Positions 1-12,254 are shown, counted from the first letter of the stretch. The stretch: 64,000 nt of DNA from Trichoplax adhaerens (GCF_000150275.1 NW_002060983.1:83756-147755); one strand, 5' to 3'. The notes: generated by a model from the sequence alone, not told the origin. Made by a program: numbers and translations.

Positions 1-1737
1 AAGTTCGTGAGTGATTTGATGTTTTGATTCTTCATGATCCGAAACTTGTGAGATCTACGACATTACAATTAACATACAGCATTCTTTGCTGCTATGATCA
101 CTGCAATACCTTATATAGTAACGCCTATGATTTTTATTATAGATTTGATAGTAAATACTTATATTTTTTAAAAGTTAAAATACATGTTTATGATCGGCTA
201 ACTATTGATATCTACTATATCAATAAGTTTAAAAATGATGTACGAGTATAACGTTGGTAAAAAAGCCCATGTACACGTCTGAAAATCTAGGATATGTTTC
301 TCAACGCATAAAAAATCTTAATAGAATAAATGCTAGAATTTCAAATCTCCATCGGTGTAAAAATCTGATAATAGCGGGATTTCATTGTTGATAAACTGTT
401 CTATCGATATACTTCCTGCAAGAACTGTATTTAAAACTTTGAACCATTAAAATGATTTCCTTCAGAATCAAAATTGCGAAGCAGCGATTTCTTTGTGTTT
501 GATAATTCGATAGCAGAAAGGTACATAATCTATATTTTTATCCCGTTCATTCAAAGCAAATGAATTTGAGATTATTTAGTTCAGCTCACAAAAATCTAGT
601 ATTTACCACAATACAGTTATAAACATATATATATTTAAAGGTCATTTGAAAAGATGAGTTAAACTTTTATGCATCTATTCATTATTAAAAAATGATCTCA
701 ACTCTTGTCCATCATCAGTACGTACCTCATATTATATGAACTAGATATAAATTAATAATATTAAATTCTACTGGCTATCATCATTACTGAATAAGCCGCA
801 AACAATCAAGTTTGGGTAAAGATACGAAGCATTCTTGCTCCGCAGTTTTAATTTCATTTAGATAATATAAATAATTATGGCGCTTCATTACTGCTTACAA
901 GGACTCGAAATTCAAAGTAAATTACAGGAATTATATGCGTTCTAATATCGACGATTTAGATACTATTAGCTTTTAACGGCATAAATGTGGATACTTTTTG
1001 CGTACCGGTCTTATCTAAGCTATTTTTAGTGATCAGTAAATATAGTTCTGTGTAAATTCCTAATTCGTCCTTTGGCCGGTCAGCAAATCTCAATTTGTAA
1101 AGATCAAAAATATAACTAATATAGGAATTAGCAAAATTAGCCTATTGTCAGGCTTTTCCTCAATGATATTTGCCAATAAAAGGAATCTAAATACTAATGA
1201 TCGTCTATCCTCAAGCGCTAGTCTCTGTTTTGATAAACTACTCCCAAATTTTGTATAAAATCAGTTAATTTGTAGTCAATTTCCGTAATGATAATTTATT
1301 TAATGGAAACTAAGTTAGGATATTTTATTCAAAAATTTCTTTGTAGCAGCCCGCTATTCTGCATAATTGCCCAGATTCCGATTTTGGCTATAACTGATAC
1401 ATGAATCATAAACTGTTCTCAGAATTTGAAGTATTTAATTTAAGAAAAAGCTATTCATGTCTGCTATACATTTTTGCATATATATTCGTGATTTTTGCAA
1501 TCTGAGATAATAAAAGATCTAGCTTACAAGATTTGAGCAAAAAATCAATTACTTCACGCCTATAAAATAATTAAAAATGTTGGTTCTTACGATAACGCAA
1601 TATCCATCATTGATCGTTCAACGTATTTACGACGTAAGAAAGGTCGTAGCTGAAATCGACATAAAGTTTTTTTCTAGAAATGTGCTATAGAGATTATTCA
1701 TTCATGAGTGGAATATTGTAATAAAGTATTTGGCTAC
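1..1737. other. AT-rich DNA, no feature seen
   Basis: I find no open frame with an ATG and recognisable protein content, no RNA gene and no repeat shared with the rest of the window. The stretch ends where solo LTR C1 begins. Confidence 0.5.
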
Positions 1738-2275
1738 TGTGATATATACCAATCACGAAATTCCAAATTTTAGAAAAATTAGGGCTTTATTCAATCTTAT
1801 ACAAAGATTAACTACACACAGCTCTACTTTAGCCGAATACTACTACTAAAGACTTCTACAACGAACTAACAGAAAAATCTAAAGTTCTATGCTTTTATAC
1901 TTTCCGTAGCATTCGCAGCTACAATCTGCATAGCAACCTTTTACCTTATTTTACACATAGTTAAATTATTCTTAGTAAGACTATTCTACAGCGGACCATC
2001 ATTAATCCAATATGGATATGACTACAGTACTTACGTAGACATTATTCACACCAGCCAAAGTACAATGAATTAACCATATCGTAATATATGATTTACAGTT
2101 CTATTTTTACCTATAGCCATATTAGTAACTCAACAGCTTACTGCATATAATCATCTGTACTCTAGCACTACAGTCTATAGTTACAGCTACCAAATATCTC
2201 TTAGGATAAATATCTACCGTCCATTGTACTAAACATGGCTAACAGTTTACAATCACAATACTAAGTTACATTACA
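1738..2275 (-). mobile_element. Solo LTR, family C, copy C1
   Basis: About 538 bp, starting TGTGATATATACC and ending AAGTTACATTACA on the + strand. It is closely similar to C4 and C5 and to the reverse complement of C2. Transcription signals read on the minus strand: TATAAAAG at 1892-1899 (seen as CTTTTATA) and AATAAA at 1786-1791 (seen as TTTATT), in the order expected of U3-R-U5. The flanks GCTAC and CACTT do not match, so unlike its sisters this copy lacks a target-site duplication. It may be old, or may come from recombination between copies. No internal retrotransposon sequence adjoins it. Confidence 0.82.
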
Positions 2276-2538
2276 CACTTATTTCATATTTAACTTATGA
2301 TATTATCGAACAGATCTATTACAGGAAAGTACAATTAAAGGTTTTATTTAATACTCTGACTGTTAAAAAGAATTGCCTAAGCTATTTTGAAATAATTGTA
2401 AACTGCTTGACTCGTAGCCAGTAACCATCACAAGCGAAAGATCCTTAGTTTTCTACTTGATATAGAATCGAACACTTGGAGAGTATAAACTGTGCATTAA
2501 ACAAGTTATTAGCATGAGTTAAAGAGAAATCGTCAAAT

Positions 2539-3596
2539 ATGGTCTTTAGTAAAGATCAAAGCCCATTAAACTTTACGCAGCAAAATTTCACGTTCGATGT
2601 CATAGCTTTCCGACATTCCATGATATCAACCTTTATGATTTTAATACCTATTTATTTATTTATTTGGCATCTTCTGCAATATCGTATTAGTAACAAAATA
2701 AATTAAAAATAAGAGAATTCACACTCCTTCTGCATGTTTTCAGTTAGCATAGCCGTCTCAGATATTAAAATGTTATTCTAAGCAGCGATTTTTCTTATCG
2801 TTAATCTAGCACTTACAAATGCAGAATAAACCAGTCCTTACAGCTTAGGAAAAGTTTGTAAAATCAATTATTTTATAAATGGTTTCTCCTATTTTACATC
2901 CTCACAATCGCCTATGGCAATCAGCATCGATCGCTACTTCATCATAGTGAAAGGAAGTATCCAAATATCACCATTTGACGAGAAAAGCAACTAATAATAA
3001 CGATCGTTAAAATATGGATGAATAGCATATCTATATTTGTACCTCTAGCATTAATGACCGGAATTAATCCAAAATTTCCAAATATGAGTGATTTACGTCC
3101 ATACGATGACAACAGCGACTATTTTATGGCGTTTTATATGATGATTTCTAGCCATGTCGCCTACGCTATTCCGTTACTGATAGTAACTTTTCTGTACCGT
3201 AAGGTCATCAAGTAAGTAAATTTGGTTATAAATTTAACTTGGCCTAATGAGCGAAATCGTAGTCGTCAAATTAAAGCTACAAAGATGATGATGATAGGAA
3301 CAGGATTCTTTATGTTCAATGCTTTACCTGCTACAATTATGATGATTAGTATAAGTTTTATAAAGAAATCTTACGCAGAATTAGTCTTTAAACATGACCG
3401 CTTAATATTCTATTTGTTTTCGGCAGTTTTTCTGACATTGACTTTAAATTCTATACAAAATCCAATAATTTTTTTCTTATACAACAAATCATTTCGAAAA
3501 ATCTATGTTGAATACCATACAGGGACTTTGATTACCTTAAAGCTTCATTTAAACCTGAAGAGACTTTACAGCATTAAAAATGGTTTACTGATGTAG
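2539..3596 (+). pseudogene. Class A GPCR pseudogene (subfamily I)
   Basis: This is a decayed rhodopsin-family receptor, closest to the intact gene at 6560-7636. Read across frames, every receptor segment is present. An ATG at 2539 leads into an N-terminus with two N-F-T sites. TM1 keeps the GxxxN pattern (GIFCNIVLV near 2670), and TM2 appears as SIAVSDIKM near 2745-2775. TM3 has VCKINYF, the SYFTSSQS stretch and an intact DRY near 2929. TM4-TM5 are open at about 2982-3215. TM6-TM7 are open at about 3222-3596, with ATKMMMIG, IQNPIIFF and YNKSFRK. At least four frame breaks or stops separate these blocks: near 2660-2700, about 2740, after DRY near 2982, and at 3213. The second-loop cysteine is lost, MSDL where relatives have CDL. 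The two 3' blocks are the best preserved. It cannot make a full receptor. All relatives lie on the same strand, which supports tandem duplication. Confidence 0.93.
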
Positions 3597-6559
3597 CTTA
3601 ATAACCCTTACGACACAAAAAAATAACGCAGCAATTATAATAAACTTTACTTTGATCCGCAGAACTACTTTCCAAGTCTACGGAAAGTAACTGGAATCCT
3701 TGCGAAGGTCTAACTCGCTCAAAACAATATATAGTATAAAACTATCACACAACTTAGCCTTTACCTGAATCACTTTCTATTAATCACAGTCCTTCTTATA
3801 TATCCTTTCAGCAGTTATAAGCATAGTTATGATACTATAACATATTTCAATAAAATACATGTTATCACGATTAATTTATCAAATACGGAAGTTCGAGGTA
3901 ATAAACAATTTCAAAAGTAAATCTATTTCGACTGCAAGCTCTGTTAAGTTCCTATGTTCTCTATGCTTACTTGTAATATGTTACTGTATCATCATAATAT
4001 CATAATAACTTAGGTTATTACTTACAATAACGATTCCTAAAGTAGTACTTCATACTTTTTAAAAATTTAAAATAAAATGTTATCATCAGTTACACATCCA
4101 TAGCTAAGTTATTTTGATGATAACGATATGATGCTATTACCGAAATAGATACTTTAAATTGATATTAAATCGCGCAATGGTTTTATCTTGTCAGGTTTTA
4201 TCCTACTATTGCTACAATACTAGCCATCGTATTTTGTAAATTAGTTTGTTAGTCTCTAAAATTGTTTATGACTTCAAGAATTAATTGAAAATCTGGATTA
4301 ATTATTAGCACCAGTAAGAGTTACTATTAATTAATGTTGTTAACTGATATAGTGGTGCTGAGCCTCTAGTTGCTAATTAGCTAATAATGGTGATGTATAA
4401 ACTTCTATACTTTAGTTACTTACATCAGTTTCTAAAAGAAAAGAGACCAGATCTTGAATTATTCCTAACATCATTAAGGATCCGTGCGACGATAAAGAGA
4501 ATACTTAGTATTTATAAAAAATTTTAGATTTAAGCAATCAGCTAATTATTACACCTTATCATTCTAAAATCCTAATTACGCAAAATGAATAAAATCAAAT
4601 ATTAGCTAGCTATAGTAAATATTATTACATTATCGGATCGAATAAGCACAGTTGATTGTGTCATATAAGATTGCCTGTCCGTCGCAATTGAAAATAATAT
4701 TTAATTAAAATATTGATAATAACTTACAAATAGCTGACTTTTATGAGCTATTAATTGCCACTTGCGATGAATTAGGCCGCATGTGCACATAATTTACTTT
4801 TGTAAGCATTCCTTTAAAATTTTATTTTAACTTTCTTTATTATTAATAGCGGAGCAACAATAAATCAGCGGAAATGTCCGCATGAGTTAATTTTCATATA
4901 ATTTCAAAATTTATTGCTCGAAGGCATCATAGCAATCAAATACACCACTAAATCTTATTTGAGGTTAATTTCAAAAACGGTTGATGTGGTCAGAACTTCG
5001 AATACACTTACTACGAACAAAGCTACGACCCGAATGAACGTTATAGTAGCTATTTTTATCCTATTTTTATTCTGCAAATTAATTTAGTAACTTGATATCA
5101 AGTAGAAATACTATTTCAAATAATTGTTTCTGTACTGATATAACACTTACATGCCTACCAATCATCAAATGGACAAGTTTTTAATCGTGCAAAATCTATT
5201 TGACGAGAATATTAGCTATTTTAGCTCAATTAGAGTAGGCTATAATTAAAACAGCAGACAAAAGCGATTTACGATGGACACATGCCTAGTCTGAATTATT
5301 ATAGTATAATATATGATAAGAATTTTATTTCATAAGTACCATAGAACTAGACTCCTCAGAAATATAGAGCATCTTTATAATGTAGAGAGATTAAATAGAA
5401 ATAACTTACTTTATGCCACTATTACGTTAGTTATGAGACTGCAATAAACCGTTTAGTATTGAAATTTTACTGTAAAAGTTTAAAAACCTAAGCTGTTGGT
5501 CTCCTTCAATTTCATTTTAATACGAATAATTTTAGCAACTACATTTAGATACTACCTAATGTTCTTGAACATCAGACGCTCTACTTCTTTATGTATTAAA
5601 CAAAAGTGAGTATAATTGCAAATTTTTTTGTAAAAGTATAATTAAATGACAATTAAAGGTGAAAATATTTTATTTTATTTATATTCAGATAATACGTCTG
5701 CGATTTTCCTTACATGGTCAAGACTTTATTACTTTACTTAATGTTGGTCCCGGAAAGCGCCGCGATATAGAGCTATAATGAGTTTATCTTATTATTTATT
5801 AATAAAATTATACAGTGGCTACATCTAATAAATTAATGGCAATTTATAAATAATTATTGAAAATTTTTAAGTATTACTTAAAATCTAATTTTCTCTGGAA
5901 ATATATTAAAAAATTTTGAATCTTTTCATTGAAATTTAAAGGAAAGATAATTAAGAATAAGTTTTATAATAATTAAAACCATCGTCTTTTGTAGTAAGTT
6001 ATAAGAAGATTTTTTACTTACATTTCCATATTACTTATTTATTAACGAGGCAAAGCTGCAATTAAGCATAAGCGATACGCTAGTTGATTGGTAGATTAAA
6101 CAGGTTTTATTATTATACGAACTAAGTCCTTCAATTTTGAATTTGTCATTATGTTGTACCTTATTATTATCCAGATCTTAATTAATATCAGAATATTCTG
6201 CTAAAATAATTCTTTACTGATATCAACCTTCAATTCGAATTCGCGTAAATATTCTGTAGTTATTGACCGCATCCAAGTAACCTATTCTTAATGAGAGTAT
6301 TATGCTACTGCTATTAATGAATATCAATAGTAATCTGTGTGAAAAACATTGTATTGCTAGGCCTAATGCGACTATTAAATTATTGCATTCTGCGAATTGA
6401 CGTCAATTTTAGATAAATCGATCCTGACTTTGCTGGCCCTACCAGAAATAAAACTTCATTACAGTAAAGATACCGATCGTTAGAGTAATTACAGAGTGCA
6501 GTGTCAGAAAACCGATATCACATCTCCTTTATTGATATTTATCATATTTGCCAGTTATT
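3597..6559. other. Intergenic DNA, no gene seen
   Basis: About 3 kb between the first receptor pseudogene and the first intact receptor. I see no coding content. The only local structure is a short hairpin, GCGGA-AATG-TCCGC, near 4868-4881. The last 60 bases hold a pyrimidine-rich run ending TTTGCCAG at 6554, which resembles a 3' splice site just before the receptor start. Confidence 0.5.
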
Positions 6560-7636
6560 ATGAATTTAAGAAATATTATGCTTGACAAGAATTCCGTCAA
6601 CTTAACAACTTGCAATGATTCAATATTTAATCGAACTGGTAGCGTTGCCGATTTTCGTAAATCCTACATTGCCGTTTATATGGCTATGACGCCACTATTT
6701 ATTTTAGGAATCGTTGCAAATATTTTATTAATTGTAACTATTAAGAAAAAAAAACAGTTTCAAACACCGACTTACATCTTATCCGCTAATATGGCAATAT
6801 CAGATATAATTGTGTTAGCCTTTGGATCTATTTTTTTAACAAGTAATGTCGTATTGTCTAAACAGTCTAATTTAAATTATTCCAGTTACATGACGATTTG
6901 CAGGCTAAATTATTTTACCATAGCGTTATCATATATAACGTCATCGCAATCGTTTATGGCCATCAGTGTCGATCGATACCTTACCATAATACGTAGAGCT
7001 AGAAAATCGCCCTTTCAAAATAATAAAATCCTTCTAGCTTCTATTCTAATCATATGGACCATTGGACTAATACTGGCTGGGCCAATGATCACGCTTGCTA
7101 GTATCAATCCTAAATTTCCTCATATGTGTGATTTAGTTCCTCATGGCTCATATCGTGATTATTCCTTGACTGTATATCATTTGATAGCTATTTTAATAGC
7201 ATATCCAATACCATTAATTGTGGTGTCATATTTTTATTATAAAGTTATTTGCCATCTATTACAATCCGTTTTATCATTTACGAACATTAGAAATAATTAT
7301 TATCGATGTCAACGTCAAATTCATGCTACTAAAATGATGATTATTGCTACTATTTTATTTATGATAAACTCAATGCCGATCATTATAGCTTGGACGGTAG
7401 CTGTATTCACGGAACAATCTTACGTAGAATTAGTTTTAAATTACGGACAATTTGTGTTTATCCTAGTTTCAAGTGCTTTTTTAATGGCAAGTCTCACTTC
7501 GATTCAAAATCCATTCATATTCTTTCTTTATAACAAAAGATTTAGAAAAGCTGTCATGTCTAGTTTTCAGAGTGAATGTCAAACGTCTAAAACTACTACC
7601 GTTGCTAGTATTAGATCAAAAAATTTGTTATTGTAG
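6560..7636 (+). CDS. Class A GPCR, subfamily I, intact single exon
   Basis: A 358-residue seven-helix plasma-membrane receptor expected to couple to G proteins; the ligand is unknown. I start it at ATG 6560, the first in-frame ATG. Helices lie at roughly 39-61, 70-93, 113-144, 156-179, 205-230, 257-283 and 299-324. Class A landmarks are N54 (1.50), D82 (2.50), C114 (3.25), DRY 138-140, W166 (4.50), the loop-2 cysteine C190 in FPHMCDL, P273 (6.50) and N317-P318 with F321 in place of the usual Tyr7.53. Helix 8 begins YNKRFRKA. N14, N19 and N24 are N-glycosylation sequons in the extracellular tail. The usual CWxP motif of TM6 is replaced by INSMP. There is no Asp3.32 and no Lys7.43, so it is neither a monoamine receptor nor an opsin. 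A peptide-type receptor is inference. An acceptor-like TTTGCCAG ends 5 bases before the ATG and may close a 5'-UTR intron. Confidence 0.95.
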   Translation: MNLRNIMLDKNSVNLTTCNDSIFNRTGSVADFRKSYIAVYMAMTPLFILGIVANILLIVTIKKKKQFQTPTYILSANMAISDIIVLAFGSIFLTSNVVLSKQSNLNYSSYMTICRLNYFTIALSYITSSQSFMAISVDRYLTIIRRARKSPFQNNKILLASILIIWTIGLILAGPMITLASINPKFPHMCDLVPHGSYRDYSLTVYHLIAILIAYPIPLIVVSYFYYKVICHLLQSVLSFTNIRNNYYRCQRQIHATKMMIIATILFMINSMPIIIAWTVAVFTEQSYVELVLNYGQFVFILVSSAFLMASLTSIQNPFIFFLYNKRFRKAVMSSFQSECQTSKTTTVASIRSKNLLL

Positions 7637-8619
7637 TCTGAAGCCATGTAAGAGACCTTTATGTTGAAGTCAAGACATTGAGACATACATACTACTATAA
7701 CATAACAGCCTAACCACTTTGTGCTCAATGATCTATAACCAAGATCCATATCTACTATGCCTAAATTTTCGAATTTAAACTGCATTTTTAATAATTTATT
7801 TTATCTTGTAGTAACGAGGAAAGCCTTGTGTGTCACTAATTTGAACGAAGCATTAGAAATTTTACGGTGATCATACACTACTATTTCAAAAACTACAACA
7901 TATTAGCTATTGATTAATTCTTCTAACGAATAGATAGTTGTGCTGTTCTAAACATCTTGATATGATGTTATTAGTTATAATATTATAGAACAGTAGGATT
8001 TAATTTTTTGAAGCTATTTGAAGCAAATAATTCGTTAATATTAGCAGTAAAGTTCTCTTTTAAGATATTAATACAGTAGTTAGTCAATTTCATATATCAC
8101 AGATTAGGCTCTCAATCATTAGCATTTTTATAAGGTAATCAAACTATGGCTTTGTTAATACAAGAGAACCAATATCCTTACCAGGATCAAGTTTTGAAAT
8201 ATGTAATTATGTAAATACACTATTAATTATTCTTAACATTTATAATGTGCTTTAGTTAGCTTACAAAAGTAATAGATTAATATCAAATAGCTAACCTGCT
8301 AAGTAAACTTTGGTTACTTGTAAAAAATCATGGCATTCTTACAACAATTATAACTTCAAAGCCACATCAGATCATGAACGAATAAGCGGAAATAAAAACT
8401 TGCATACCGTTTGTTACAAATTAGTTTTATAAACGACATCAAAACACTAGACTCAATCATCAGGTTCGATAAATCTTCAATTAGCTCTTGGGAATCAGCG
8501 CGGATGAAGAAAGACTTACTTCTATTCACAAAAGGAGACTCTACGATACATTTTCTAAACTTCTATAACTGTTTTACAGTCTTGCAAGTGAGAAAATCCA
8601 TAGGAACTGCCTAAGTCGA
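7637..8619. other. Intergenic DNA, no gene seen
   Basis: About 1 kb downstream of the receptor. I find no convincing AATAAA close to the stop and no coding frame. It ends at the duplicated target site GTCGA (8615-8619) of LTR-D. Confidence 0.5.
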
Positions 8620-9127
8620 TGTCACGGTAGTAGATCTACCGTGATGAATGATAACTTACTTAATTTAGACATGTATATGTGTCACGTTAAGATAGTTATT
8701 AATTTGGATATGTGCATGAATTATTTGATGTCTTAATATAGCCGATACAAACCTGTTCCTAATACAGGTTAAATTATACTAAATAGGGTATATGGATTGC
8801 CAATGGCAAATTAAATATAAATCCTGTTAATTATAAGCTAGGGCAAACATAAAGTTAATCTACAGTAATATTACAAATTCACTAGATTAGACTAGGAATA
8901 ATTTAATGTATTCTCGATGTCTTATTGGTCGAAATATATCATACATCGTAAACTGGTTTTATGGCTAGAATAGCTATTTAAATGATTGATTTTGAATATT
9001 AAATTAGACTTGCATTTTCGAGAATAAAGATATAGTTAGAAGATTCTGAAAGTGCATTTCGCAGTGATTGTTACTTATCTAGGGTAATCTAAATCAGTTC
9101 AGATTAGGCAAGTTTAGTTAAGTAACA
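8620..9127 (+). mobile_element. Solo LTR, family D
   Basis: A 508-bp element starting TGTCACGGTAG and ending TTAAGTAACA, flanked by a perfect 5-bp duplication GTCGA (8615-8619 and 9128-9132). The TATA-like TATTTAAA at 8975-8982 is followed by AATAAA at 9023-9028, as in a U3-R-U5 layout. The first 25 bases fold as a 9-bp hairpin: TCACGGTAG at 8622-8630, a 5-nt loop, and CTACCGTGA. The last 60 bases also close on themselves, with TGTTACTTA pairing TAAGTAACA at the very end. The first 10 bases match family A, but the interior differs. The termini and 5-bp duplication fit an LTR; the subclass cannot be told. Confidence 0.88.
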
Positions 9128-9291
9128 GTCGATGTCTACTTAGGTATTATTACTATTTTCCGTACTTCTTAAATTGGAACATAAGTCGAAAACTACTCAA
9201 ATGTTGAAGAAACTGATTAATAAACTTATTCTAAAACTTTTGTCAATTAAATTTGTTTTAAATCTTGAAATACCTTTAACTGCTATAAATG

Positions 9292-9732
9292 TGTCCCAGT
9301 ACGAACTACCGTGAAGAAATAGCAATCTAAATTTGGTTAATATAATATAGTCATAATATATTACAACTAGTTACTTACAGTAGGAATTATTCCAATTATA
9401 AATATGTTACAGTAAATTTAATACTGTACTGTGATGTGTACTGAAATGATTCTATGAATGGACATATTGTAGTCCGACTGTGAAAAATTAGTTAGTAGAT
9501 ATTCTCACCTAAGTATTTTTATAAGATGACTCGTGAATGTTAGCTGCTGTAGAAGGATATATAAGCCCGTCAGATAGCTGAATAAAGCAGTTCTCGATTG
9601 TAGAATTGTTTTAACGTAGAATCAAAGGTGTCTTAATTCCTGTGAGGTAGTTAAGGGATACTGAATCCCGGAGACTATAGTAATTTAGAGATTTATTTTA
9701 CCCTATCCTTGTCACGAAGCTGGTTTGTGACA
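9292..9732 (+). mobile_element. Solo LTR, family A, copy A1
   Basis: 441 bp, from TGTCCCAGTACG to GGTTTGTGACA, with a perfect duplication AAATG at 9287-9291 and 9733-9737. TATATAAG lies at 9558-9565 and AATAAA at 9581-9586. It aligns end to end with A3 and A4. The 5' hairpin arm is damaged here (CCCAG for CACGG), while the 3' hairpin TGTCAC/GTGACA at 9710-9732 is intact. It lies 160 bp from LTR-D in the same orientation but is a separate insertion with its own target site. Confidence 0.92.
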
Positions 9733-9737
9733 AAATG

Positions 9738-11892
9738 TTATAATAATAACAAAGATTTTCATTTCCTTTCTATAGGTACAGGTTATCCATTACTATAAGG
9801 AATACTATAACGAAATTACGAAGCATTTCATTATTATCATACATGATTATTATACGACCTAAAAAAATTAGTAAATAATAGTTATAACGTTCAGAATATC
9901 TCTTAAAGAAAAATTCTTTAATTTAAAAATAGTTCGTATCTATATTTGTCACTAAACCTAGTTAATATTAATTTAATATAAACTGCCTGATATCTTTAAC
10001 GATTTTAGTAAAATTGTGTAGTTAAGTTGAAAGAAATAGCAAATGGTACAAATTGACTATCTATAAACGAATACTATGTATGCGTAAAGATGAAGAATAG
10101 TCTTTTTCTAGTACGGTGGATTCACAGTCATTTAAGCCAAAAATATGATTCAGTATAGATGTAACGGTTTCTCAATACGGAAAAATAGATTATGCTAAAT
10201 CATAAGCAGAAACGAATTTCATAACGCGTGTTTCATCATCCTAGAAAGCTTAACCTTTCTCTTTTTTCTGAGACAGCAAAATTATAGTCGGAATTAATCA
10301 GCTCTAGTAACTGAGCTGACGTTGCTTAGTCTATACAATCTATGTATTATGCATCCAATATTGAACAGGAAACATAGTAGTATATTACTGTATTTTTAGC
10401 GTAACTTAGCATCATCCTAAGATTGAATGGATAGGAATTTTAATCTAATCTTTAAATATGCGCTCCATGCATGCAACCGAGCGCTAGGCTTAGAATTTAT
10501 ACAGCGAGAAGCAACATAATGGATTATGTCAGATCATTATTCTTTTGAACACATTCTACAATATTTTACATAATCGCAGCTGTATTGACACTGATTTACT
10601 TTTAATAATATGATTACATACAGATATTATTTAGCAAATATTATTACTTTACTAACTGCTATGGTGTTACTTTTGCTTACCATTTCTGATCTCCTTTTCG
10701 TTAGATAACATACTTTGGTATTTGTTGAGGATACTATCATCCATGAAGTTATACATGTTGTGTCGTATGTCGAAATGTATTTTAGCAGAAGCATGCAGGA
10801 ATTCTATTCCTAATCCATAAAAAATGATTTTATCTTTGTTGCATCCTTCTATGTGAAGTTAATACTGCCTTAATTGTGCTTTCCGAGTGTTTGATTATAA
10901 AGAAAACACTGAGCTCCAGCAAAGATTCTGCTATTTCATTCCTTCCCTTTAATACCATAAAGCAACTTTGTCTTATTTTAATATCGCAGTATAATTATCG
11001 TGACACGCATTACGGTAATGCTTATACTTCGGGGTACTAGAACTAAATCTGTTATCTTAAGCCATGACTTTCTAGAAATAATAATCCTAAAATAGTTTAT
11101 TATCATCACAAATAGTCTCGTAGAAGCTAAAATTCCACTTGAAAGTAAATTACTTGAATGAGCCATCGTATAAATCAAACTAAGACCTTAAAATTACGGA
11201 AATTGTGATTATGATTAATCTTTATTGGAATATTTTGTTTCTCCTAATAGTTGCAATCTTAGAATTCCTTGCTTTTTGTAGCAGTAGGTCTAAAGATCTT
11301 AACTCATCCTTAGTGTCTAGGATCATACATGAACTTACGCTGTTCTGGGCTATCTTATTGTAAAATTAAGAAATTTTCAAAGAGATAAAGAAGTGTAATC
11401 ACTTTCTAGTGGTACTTCTCGATGTTAGCTGAACGTAGGTTGGCCCGATTTCCTTATCTCCTCTTGTAATAAATTTAGCAATTTTCTTAACTTTTCATTG
11501 AGTTCTTTAATTCAATACTTCCAGATAGAATTCAATTTGTAAACTAAAGTAAATAGTTATATATTTAAGCTGTCTTTGATGAAAGCTAAATGGCAAGTTA
11601 ATTATATCATACTATCAATGTTTACAGTAGGCATTGTATCTATTTAAGAATTAATTCTATGCTGAAGCTGTTGCGTTGACACAATTTCAAGATAAACCTT
11701 ATTTCAATATGAAATGAACTGTACACGAACGGTCAGCTATCGTTCTTTTACAAAAGGCTTGAACAGTAAACGCTGTTAGTCAGTATTATTTTTGGTTGCT
11801 TACCTTCAAGTATCACATTAGGGAATTACTCAAAGTTAGGGTTAAGTAAGTGAGCCTACAAAAACAGTAGGAAAATATTACTCGGCCATTAC
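9738..11892. other. Intergenic DNA, no gene seen
   Basis: No protein-coding content recognised on either strand. Isolated palindromes are CAGCTC/GAGCTG near 10299-10318 and GCGCT/AGCGC near 10462-10486. Neither is linked to a repeat I can define. Confidence 0.5.
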
Positions 11893-11897
11893 AGCAT

Positions 11898-12254
11898 TGT
11901 TACAAACCCAGTAACACAAGACTTCACTTACTAAGTGTTGAGAACTCACTTTTTATTGATACTTCCTTTATATACTTTTACATGTAATTGGGTAAACAAT
12001 AATATTATTCATTGAATTATTCCATACTAAGCAGGTTATGTCGTAACTAGTAAATATGGAGTGATCATAACAAGACTTTAATAAGAGACCTTAACACATT
12101 TGGGTTGTTTTTCTACCTACATAACAAAATCATCTAAGTTATCTTATCACATAAATATAATTCGCGCATGCGTAATGTCATTAATAAATTATAAAGCTAG
12201 AGATAGGAACTAATCATATGTTTTCTATTTCACGGCAGTTTCCTGACCGTGACA
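11898..12254 (-). mobile_element. Solo LTR, family G
   Basis: 357 bp flanked by a perfect duplication AGCAT (11893-11897 and 12255-12259). It reads on the minus strand: the 5' end is TGTCACGGTCAGG at 12254 downward and the 3' end is TGGGTTTGTAACA at 11898. TATATAAAGG (seen as CCTTTATATA at 11965-11974) is followed by AATAAA (seen as TTTATT at 11952-11957). The 5' hairpin TCACGG(T)CAG-GAAA-CTGCCGTGA has a GNRA-type tetraloop. The 3' hairpin is a perfect TGTTAC/GTAACA at 11898-11916. The ends resemble family A, the interior does not. Confidence 0.88.

Noticed and set aside
6548-6559. Starting the 6.5 kb receptor at an upstream TTG, and likewise the 59 kb one at GTG 59050
   Set aside because: Animal genes start at ATG. 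The first in-frame ATGs (6560 and 59092) also agree with the N-terminal length of relatives.
9292-9732. Reading the A, D, E, F and G units as MITEs of a DNA transposon
   Set aside because: Terminal inverted repeats are only about 6 bp. The units carry ordered TATA and AATAAA signals and 5-bp duplications of varied sequence, which fits LTRs better.
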